Shown here: piece by piece, positions 1 to 4,260 of the stretch
How the letters are laid out: each line of letters begins with the position of its first letter
Numbering within the stretch: the stretch's first letter is position 1
Assembly (NCBI GenBank): GCA_027489915.1
Contig: JAIXZB010000130.1
Span: 1 to 7,037, forward strand
DNA length: 7,037 bases
DNA from: Rickettsiales bacterium
GTDB taxonomy: Bacteria; Pseudomonadota; Alphaproteobacteria; Rickettsiales; UBA3002
Reading direction: 5' to 3'
Notes under the pieces: model-generated
Database searches by the model: none
Told to the model about the DNA's origin: nothing
The model's input: only the letters and a program-made list of their open reading frames with translations
Made by a program: the position numbers and the translations under genes

Positions 1-243
1 ACAAACCCGCTTGGGGTGCGCACCTTGATTTTGCGTGAAGAGGATTTGGCGCTGCTTGGGACAGTGGATTTGCCTGTGGGTTCGGTGGTGCTTGATAGGG
101 CGCATAAGCGTTTTGTTGCGGGAGCGCAGCAAGGGTTGTTTAGTATTGATGATAATGCACTTACGGCTGAAGGAAAACCAACGGCCGTGAAGTTAGCGAT
201 GGGAATTTTCAATGCATCGCATAGCACCATTATTCATGTGTGA
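1..243 (+). CDS. C-terminal part of a DUF1513-like beta-propeller protein (5' end outside window)
   Basis: The reading frame is open from base 1 and ends at TGA 241-243, giving about 80 residues of a longer protein. The end of the second gene in the window aligns with it almost throughout. Both have a TNP near the start of the shared stretch, a 'VVLDRAHKRFVAGAQQGLF' block matching 'AVYDDKRGVFVVAGSQGLY', and closing motifs NASHSTIIHV and EGSHSVIITL. The two are therefore tandem paralogues. The family assignment comes mainly from the better-preserved second copy. DUF1513 proteins are predicted periplasmic beta-propellers of unknown biochemical role, often found beside imelysin and di-haem oxidoreductase genes of iron-uptake loci. 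Such genes would lie upstream of this window if the locus is of that type. The next gene begins 22 bases after this stop, so the two are probably co-transcribed. Confidence 0.7.
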   Translation, partial: TNPLGVRTLILREEDLALLGTVDLPVGSVVLDRAHKRFVAGAQQGLFSIDDNALTAEGKPTAVKLAMGIFNASHSTIIHV

Positions 244-255
244 TATGGCGTATTT

Positions 256-261
256 AGAGGG
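256..261 (+). promoter_or_regulatory. Ribosome binding site deciding a TTG start
   Basis: AGAGGG lies 4 bases before TTG 266-268. The in-frame codon just before the TTG is TGA (263-265), so translation of this frame cannot start further upstream. The next ATG (299-301) would remove the twin-arginine motif. Both points favour the TTG as the true start. Confidence 0.6.
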
Positions 262-265
262 CTGA

Positions 266-1449
266 TTGTTAACACGTAGAGGATTTATATATGCAGGAAT
301 GGCGAGTGTGGGAGCCCTTGCTGCTGTTGCTGTAGTGCGTCCTTTTTACACTCCTCGTGCTCGGCATGCGCATGGTGACAGGCTTTTATTGGTAGGGGCT
401 GCTTTGGGTAAATCGCATGCTGTTGCGGCTATCAATATGGCAACGGGGGCGCAGCAATTAACTCCCATTTCATTTAAGGCGCATGCGTTTGTTCAAGACC
501 CTGTGAACACGCATCAGGTATGGGCGTTTCAGAAATGGGGGCCTAAGGCGGCCGTGATTGATATGAGTGAAGGCCGCGTGATACGCGAGATTTCTGCAAG
601 GGATAATCGCTGGTTTTTTGGCCATGGAACATTGCTTCCAAATACAAGGGTCGTGGTATCTTCTCAGGCGAGCCTTGATACATCGCATGGGTATTTGGTG
701 GGGTATGATCTCGATAGGTTTGAGGTTGTATCGGTATCAAAAGTGACGGATGGGTGGCTGCATGATGTGAAATCGTTTGCCGATGGTTCGGTTGTTGTTG
801 CGCATAGTGGATTTTCGGGCGGCAAGCCCCTTGGTAAAAAAGAATGGTTCCAGCTTGGGCCATCGGGTTTGGTGAAGTATGATGTGAGAAATCAGAAGAT
901 GTTGGGGAATATCTACACTGAAGATGCGGAGCAAGTGATAACCCATTTTTCGTTGTTTTCTGACAATAAAGTGATGGCGCTTTCGAGTAATTTTTTTGGA
1001 ACGGAACGAAAAGAACTCAGAGAAAAAGCAGCGGCGGCGGGGGCGATGCTCCTGCGCTTCCTGGGCGTGATAATCATGGCAATATTTATGTGGTGAATCT
1101 TGAGGGTAGGGTCCTTGAGCGCGTAGAGCTTCCCGATGCTATTTCGGATGTGCTGCTGGACGAGATGCTTAGTGTAGCAGCGGATGCAGACCATGCGTAT
1201 GCACTGGTGACTAACCCTTCTTCGGGCCATGTTATTGCTGTTGGGCTTCGCGATGGTTCGTATGCAACGTGCATTGATGTGCATGCGTCTTCTGCAGTGT
1301 ATGATGATAAGCGCGGCGTATTTGTTGTTGCAGGGAGTCAAGGGCTTTATGAGGCGGCCAATAAACGCGATGTACATTTCAAGCCTGATTTTACCAGACG
1401 CATGGCCGGAGATTTTGAAGGATCGCATAGTGTCATCATTACGCTGTGA
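266..1449 (+). pseudogene. DUF1513-like Tat-exported beta-propeller protein, frameshifted
   Basis: The product begins with an export signal: T3-R4-R5-G6-F7-I8 fits the twin-arginine consensus (S/T-R-R-x-F-L), followed by a hydrophobic run to about residue 24. No clean AxA cleavage site is visible, so it may be membrane-anchored. The body has propeller-like repeats, including 'DNRWFFGHG' and 'SFADGSVVVAHSG', which resemble conserved DUF1513 blocks. The frame from 266 ends at TGA 1094-1096 after an implausible tail (GAMLLRFLGVIIMAIFMW). The family-like sequence continues in another frame (DAPALPGRDNHGNIYVVN, then on to TGA 1447-1449). Restoring one G in the run 1039-1043 joins the halves into a 394-residue protein, a plausible full length. 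It is either a real decayed gene, a phase-variable tract or a homopolymer sequencing error. The function is unknown; a periplasmic role linked to metal or haem uptake is only suggested by where family members usually sit. Confidence 0.7.
1039..1043 (+). other. Probable frameshift site (run of five G)
   Basis: Upstream coding is in the frame of base 266 and downstream coding is in the frame of base 1090. One extra G here turns the codons into GGG-GGC-GAT-GCT and restores a continuous protein. The local sequence is GCG repeats followed by G5, prone to polymerase slippage and to basecalling error. I see no classical X-XXY-YYZ slippery heptamer in the zero frame. Confidence 0.65.
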
Positions 1450-1456
1450 TAATGCG

Positions 1457-1499
1457 TTTTTGCGATTTCATACGGTGCATATGCAACGCTTTTTGCAAT
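1457..1499 (+). repeat. Direct repeat TTTTTGC(G/A)AT flanking a TGCATATGCA palindrome
   Basis: TTTTTGCGAT (1457-1466) and TTTTTGCAAT (1490-1499) differ at one position and start 33 bases apart, about three helical turns. Between them lies a perfect 10-base palindrome, TGCATATGCA (1476-1485). The whole lies in the non-coding gap between the frameshifted propeller gene and aceA, where transcription factor sites for aceA would be expected. Confidence 0.5.
1480..1499 (+). promoter_or_regulatory. Candidate ScfR/PccR/RamB-type operator upstream of aceA
   Basis: The sequence reads TATGCAAC-GCTT-TTTGCAAT. The operator recalled for the Rhodobacter regulator PccR (short-chain fatty-acyl-CoA regulator family) is TTTGCAAA-N4-TTTGCAAA. 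The two halves here match 6 of 8 and 7 of 8 positions with exactly the four-base spacer. Actinobacterial RamB, a relative, uses a similar TTTGCAAA core and controls aceA. The regulator gene itself is not in the window, so this is inference from motif and position. Confidence 0.45.
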
Positions 1500-1534
1500 A
1501 GATACGGGTTTGAGGTGCATTCGATGCAAAGAGG

Positions 1535-1564
1535 TTGACTTTTGCGGGGGTGGGATGTTGCTAT
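1535..1564 (+). promoter_or_regulatory. Candidate aceA promoter
   Basis: TTGACT (1535-1540) matches the -35 consensus at five of six positions. A weak -10, TGCTAT (1559-1564), follows after 18 bases within GCTATGC, which resembles the GCTA start of the Caulobacter-type -10. The predicted transcript would begin near 1571, leaving about 20 bases of leader that includes the ribosome binding site. The candidate operator lies upstream of the -35, which would suit an activator. Confidence 0.35.
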
Positions 1565-1578
1565 GCAGCATTAACCTT

Positions 1579-1584
1579 ATGAGG
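1579..1584 (+). promoter_or_regulatory. aceA ribosome binding site
   Basis: ATGAGG sits 6 bases before ATG 1591. This supports the 1591 start over in-frame starts further upstream (from TTG 1510), whose extra 27 residues do not resemble any isocitrate lyase N-terminus. Confidence 0.65.
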
Positions 1585-1590
1585 CTGCGC

Positions 1591-2862
1591 ATGAAACTTT
1601 CTATCACTGAACTCGAGAAAGACTGGAAGGAAAACCCACGTTGGAAGGGTGTGACACGGCCTTATAGCGCGGCGGCGGTGGATAAGCTGCGGGGAACGAT
1701 TGATGTGGAATATTCAGTGTCGCGCCTGACATCGACCAAGCTGTGGAACTATCTGAATACAGAGCCTTACGTGAATGCGCTGGGGGCGCTGACGGGTAAT
1801 CAGGCGATGCAGCAGGTGCGCGCGGGGCTGAAGGCGATTTATTTATCGGGCTGGCAGGTGGCGGCGGATGCGAACTTGGCGGGGCAGATGTATCCTGACC
1901 AATCGCTCTACCCTGCGGATTCGGTGCCATCGGTGGTGCGGAGAATTAACAATACGCTGATGCGGGCGGATCAGATTCACCATTCGGAAGGCAATGACAC
2001 CATTGATTGGTTCCAGCCGATTGTGGCCGATGCGGAGGCAGGGTTTGGCGGAAACCTGAACGCGTTTGAGTTGATGAAAGACATGATTTCTGCTGGTGCC
2101 GCGGGTGTGCATTGGGAAGACCAGCTTTCGAGCGCGAAGAAATGTGGCCATATGGGTGGCAAGGTGCTGGTGCCAACCCGTGAGCATATCGAGAAATTGG
2201 TAGCAGCGCGCTTGGCAGCTGATGTGTGCGGCGTACCTGCGATTGTGGTGGCGCGCACCGATGCGAACGGTTCGTATTTGATTACGTCTGATGTGGACGA
2301 TCGTGATAAGCCGTTTGTGACGGCGGAGCGCACGGCGGAAGGATTTTTTGGTTTCAAGGGCGGCATTGATGCGGCGATTGCGCGGGGGATTGCTTACGCG
2401 CCTTACGCCGATTTGGTGTGGTGTGAGACTTCGACGCCAGATATTGCCGAGGCGAAGAAATTTGCAGAAGCGATGCACAAAGCGCACCCTGGTAAAATGC
2501 TGGCGTATAACTGCTCGCCATCCTTCAACTGGAAGAAAAATCTGGATGATGCAACGATTGCGACGTTCCAAAAAGATCTTGGGGCGATGGGCTATAAGTT
2601 CCAGTTCATTACGCTTGCGGGCTTTCATCAGCTTAACCATGGCATGTTCTCGCTTGCGAGTGCGTATAAGGAGCGCGGCATGAGTGGCTATGTGGAATTG
2701 CAGGAGCGCGAATTTGCCGATGCGTCTAAAGGATTCACAGCCGTGAAACACCAGCGCGAAGTGGGCGTTGGTTATTTTGATGCGGTGGCGGATGTGATTT
2801 CGGGCGGGCAGGCAAGCACGGTGGCGCTAAAAGGCAGCACGGAAGAAGAGCAGTTTCACTAG
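1591..2862 (+). CDS. aceA: Isocitrate lyase
   Basis: This 423-residue cytoplasmic enzyme cleaves isocitrate to succinate and glyoxylate, the first step of the glyoxylate shunt needed for growth on acetate or fatty acids. It opens with the typical 'ELEKDWKENPRWKG' and ends 'GSTEEEQF', like other proteobacterial enzymes. The E. coli protein is about 434 residues, so this is full length. The active-site signature KKCGHMGGK is at residues 183-191 with catalytic Cys185. Other expected features are SGW at 86-88, the metal-binding region VADAEAGFGG around Asp147, ARTDA with Arg222, and NCSPSFNW at 307-314. No key residue is missing. Some isocitrate lyases also cleave methylisocitrate, which would be relevant given pccA nearby, but nothing here shows that. 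Malate synthase is not in the window. A small membrane protein gene follows after 29 bases and may share the transcript. Confidence 0.97.
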   Translation: MKLSITELEKDWKENPRWKGVTRPYSAAAVDKLRGTIDVEYSVSRLTSTKLWNYLNTEPYVNALGALTGNQAMQQVRAGLKAIYLSGWQVAADANLAGQMYPDQSLYPADSVPSVVRRINNTLMRADQIHHSEGNDTIDWFQPIVADAEAGFGGNLNAFELMKDMISAGAAGVHWEDQLSSAKKCGHMGGKVLVPTREHIEKLVAARLAADVCGVPAIVVARTDANGSYLITSDVDDRDKPFVTAERTAEGFFGFKGGIDAAIARGIAYAPYADLVWCETSTPDIAEAKKFAEAMHKAHPGKMLAYNCSPSFNWKKNLDDATIATFQKDLGAMGYKFQFITLAGFHQLNHGMFSLASAYKERGMSGYVELQEREFADASKGFTAVKHQREVGVGYFDAVADVISGGQASTVALKGSTEEEQFH

Positions 2863-2891
2863 CCTTACGCATTCCCGCAGAGAGGGTTGCT

Positions 2892-3293
2892 ATGTTTTTA
2901 GGAAGTTTGAAGGGCCAGATAATGGCGCTGGTTGCGCTTACACTGGTGGGCATGACGGCGCTGTACTTTAGCTGGGATGATAATGCGACGCCTTATGGTG
3001 CTGGTAGTGCTGCAGATGTGATATGGCAGGAATGCAAGCGCGATAATGCGGATGATAGCCGTGGCTTTGCTTCCTGCACTTGCCCGCTGGATCAGACGAT
3101 GCGCGAAGTGCCTGAGGCGATGTGCTTGCACATGCAGATGGTGGAATTGTGGCGCAAGGGTGAAAAGGAAGCTGATGTTACGCAGGTGTTTGAGGATGCG
3201 CAACAGAGCTGCAAGGAAGCGGTGAATAAGAAGGCGCTTAAGGAATATAAAGAAATTCTGAAAATGTGTAATTTGCGTTACATGAAGCGCTGA
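2892..3293 (+). CDS. Small membrane-anchored protein with six cysteines, unknown function
   Basis: I do not recognise this 133-residue protein. Residues 10-26 form one hydrophobic segment after a short Lys-containing start (LKGQ), consistent with an uncleaved signal anchor and a domain of about 105 residues in the periplasm. The soluble part has cysteines at 48, 62, 64, 78, 107 and 126, with a CTC pair at 62-64. Six cysteines on the exported side suggest three disulfides or a metal or haem ligand set, although no CxxCH haem motif is present. The C-terminal third is rich in Lys and Glu and probably helical. The start is well supported: AGAGAGGG lies about 6 bases before the ATG. The gene follows aceA by 29 bases on the same strand and has no visible promoter of its own, so co-transcription is likely. 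Its stop is 4 bases from the end of the convergent pseudopilin gene. Confidence 0.75.
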   Translation: MFLGSLKGQIMALVALTLVGMTALYFSWDDNATPYGAGSAADVIWQECKRDNADDSRGFASCTCPLDQTMREVPEAMCLHMQMVELWRKGEKEADVTQVFEDAQQSCKEAVNKKALKEYKEILKMCNLRYMKR

Positions 3294-3297
3294 CTGA

Positions 3298-4074
3298 TTA
3301 TGTCCCGCTCTTGAAGATAAGAGCGCAACGCACTGCTGTATCGTCATAGTTGTAATTGCTTGTGTCATCATAGCAGGTGGTGACGTGTTTATATGTTGTA
3401 ATGGTTCCAAAGCCTGGTTTTCCATCGTCTAATTTGGTGTCGATGTTCCATGCTTCTTCGGGTTTGAATAGAGGGTTTGCTGGCATTTGAGAGGGATGAG
3501 TAGCACCGTATACGAAAACATTTCCGTAATTGCCGTCAAAGTTATTGGTCTGAGATATAATTGAGCCGAGATAAAAAATTCCTACACCACCATTGCTAAG
3601 CTTTATTCTGGGAGAATTCACACCGGGAATGGCATGGTATCCTGCAGCAGCGGTGCCTTCTGTGCCTGTGTATGTGCCTTCGATAAGGCCTGCATTTGCC
3701 ATATGTTGCCATGCGCGAAACATTTCGTTGGCCCCTGTGGCAAATAATAATTGACCATTACCATCGCCATTGCAGGTGAGGGCAGTGGTGGATGCTGTGG
3801 TTGCGCAGGTGGCGGGGGTTGCATGTGCTACACCCCAGAAGCTTTGTGCGTTTTGCATGTCTCCTGGTAGTGCCATGTATTTATCGCGAAAGCTCATGAG
3901 GGCGGTTGAGTATTTCTGGATATCGGTAGTGACGCTGCGCAGTTCGGCGGCGCGAATGAGCGATTGGCCAGCGAGGATGCCACCTGTGAGGAGGCCGAGG
4001 ATAACGAGGACTATGGAGAGCTCTACAAGGCTGAATGCTTGTTTGGAGGCTGGAGTGAGAGCGCTTATTTGCAT
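3298..4074 (-). CDS. Type IV pilin-like / type II secretion pseudopilin
   Basis: The encoded protein is 258 residues from the chosen ATG (4072-4074). A 13-residue leader (MQISALTPASKQA) carries a Lys just before the processing site. Then comes FSLVELSIVLVILGLLTGG, the class III signal with Glu at mature position 5 and a roughly 20-residue hydrophobic helix. Prepilin peptidase would cut between Ala13 and Phe14; the residue before the cut is Ala rather than the usual Gly. The mature part of about 245 residues has 'FRDKYMALPGDMQNA', a motif typical of a pilin-like family in environmental proteobacteria, a CNGDGNGQ segment, and a C-terminal pair of cysteines enclosing 15 residues that resembles the disulfide-bounded loop of pilins. 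A longer start (GTG 4129-4131) is open but would make an unusually long leader. No ribosome binding site is clear at either start. No other pilus or secretion gene is visible, so its assembly machinery must be encoded elsewhere. Confidence 0.85.
   Translation of the reverse strand: MQISALTPASKQAFSLVELSIVLVILGLLTGGILAGQSLIRAAELRSVTTDIQKYSTALMSFRDKYMALPGDMQNAQSFWGVAHATPATCATTASTTALTCNGDGNGQLLFATGANEMFRAWQHMANAGLIEGTYTGTEGTAAAGYHAIPGVNSPRIKLSNGGVGIFYLGSIISQTNNFDGNYGNVFVYGATHPSQMPANPLFKPEEAWNIDTKLDDGKPGFGTITTYKHVTTCYDDTSNYNYDDTAVRCALIFKSGT
3306..3325. repeat. Inverted repeat (possible weak stem-loop between convergent genes)
   Basis: CGCTCTT (3306-3312) and AAGAGCG (3319-3325) are perfect complements around GAAGAT, and a G-U pair can extend the stem to 8. 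It starts 12 bases after the stop of the six-cysteine gene and lies inside the last codons of the convergent pseudopilin gene. No run of U follows on either strand, so it is not a standard intrinsic terminator. It could still limit read-through or shield the mRNA 3' end. Confidence 0.35.
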
Positions 4075-4081
4075 GACATCA

Positions 4082-4116
4082 TTTATAGCATACTGGTGAG
4101 GGTGGGGGAACTGTAA
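4082..4116 (-). promoter_or_regulatory. Candidate pseudopilin promoter
   Basis: Reading the minus strand, TTACAG (4111-4116) is followed after 18 bases by TATGCT (4087-4092), which runs directly into TATAAAT. Either could act as a -10 element. The transcript would begin between about 4080 and the ATG at 4074, leaving almost no leader, which would agree with the lack of a ribosome binding site. This is by-eye consensus matching only. Confidence 0.3.
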
Positions 4117-4181
4117 TTTGTTTTGCCGCACGCGCTGCGGTATCGGCCATTCAATGTGTGTGGAGTGGAGTTACGGGGTTT

Positions 4182-4194
4182 TTACACGATGTAA
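4182..4194. repeat. Inverted repeat TTACA-CGA-TGTAA in the divergent promoter region
   Basis: A perfect 5-base inverted repeat with a 3-base centre lies between the divergently transcribed pseudopilin and pccA genes. A wider pair, GTTAC (4170-4174) and GTAAC (4191-4195), overlaps it. The position and size suit a dimeric repressor or activator site, but no regulator is assigned. Confidence 0.3.
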
Positions 4195-4204
4195 CCATTT
4201 GAAA

Positions 4205-4257
4205 GGGTGTTAGTTTGTGTTGAGGGTTGCATTTCGTAATCATTCCGCTAAACACCC
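4205..4257 (+). promoter_or_regulatory. pccA leader: long-range inverted repeat, no Shine-Dalgarno
   Basis: GGGTGTT (4205-4211) is perfectly complementary to AACACCC (4251-4257), which ends 3 bases before the pccA ATG. Allowing one bulged A extends the pairing to GGGTGTTAG with CTAAACACCC. The loop is about 34 bases and contains a TTGAGGG. The bases just before the ATG have no Shine-Dalgarno sequence. Weak promoter-like elements also occur inside the loop (TTGTGT 4215-4220 and TAATCA 4237-4242, spacer 16), in which case the leader would be very short and the hairpin would not form. Confidence 0.3.
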
Positions 4258-4260
4258 CTG

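Noticed and set aside
1019..1050. Programmed -1 frameshifting to make the full propeller protein
   Set aside because: No X-XXY-YYZ heptamer is in the zero frame and no obvious downstream stem or pseudoknot was seen; a missing base in the G run is simpler.
913..1428. A 171-residue minus-strand open frame spanning the frameshift
   Set aside because: The plus strand carries family-like protein on both sides of the break, so the minus frame is not needed and shows no domain.
1510..1590. N-terminal extension of isocitrate lyase by 27 residues
   Set aside because: The extension is Cys-rich and unlike any family member, overlaps the predicted promoter, and ATG 1591 has a good ribosome binding site.
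2348..2683. A 111-residue plus-strand Arg-rich frame within aceA
   Set aside because: It is an out-of-frame reading of GC-rich aceA codons with no start signal or domain.
1843..2751. A 302-residue open frame on the minus strand inside aceA
   Set aside because: It mirrors the complement of a strongly supported enzyme, is rich in Arg and His without any recognisable domain, and arises from codon periodicity.
3306..3325. Intrinsic bidirectional terminator
   Set aside because: The stem is short and neither strand has a run of T after it; kept only as an inverted repeat.
4214..4233. PccR-like double site upstream of pccA (TTTGTGTT, four bases, GTTGCATT)
   Set aside because: The halves match only 4 and 5 of 8 positions, too weak to call even though the spacing fits.
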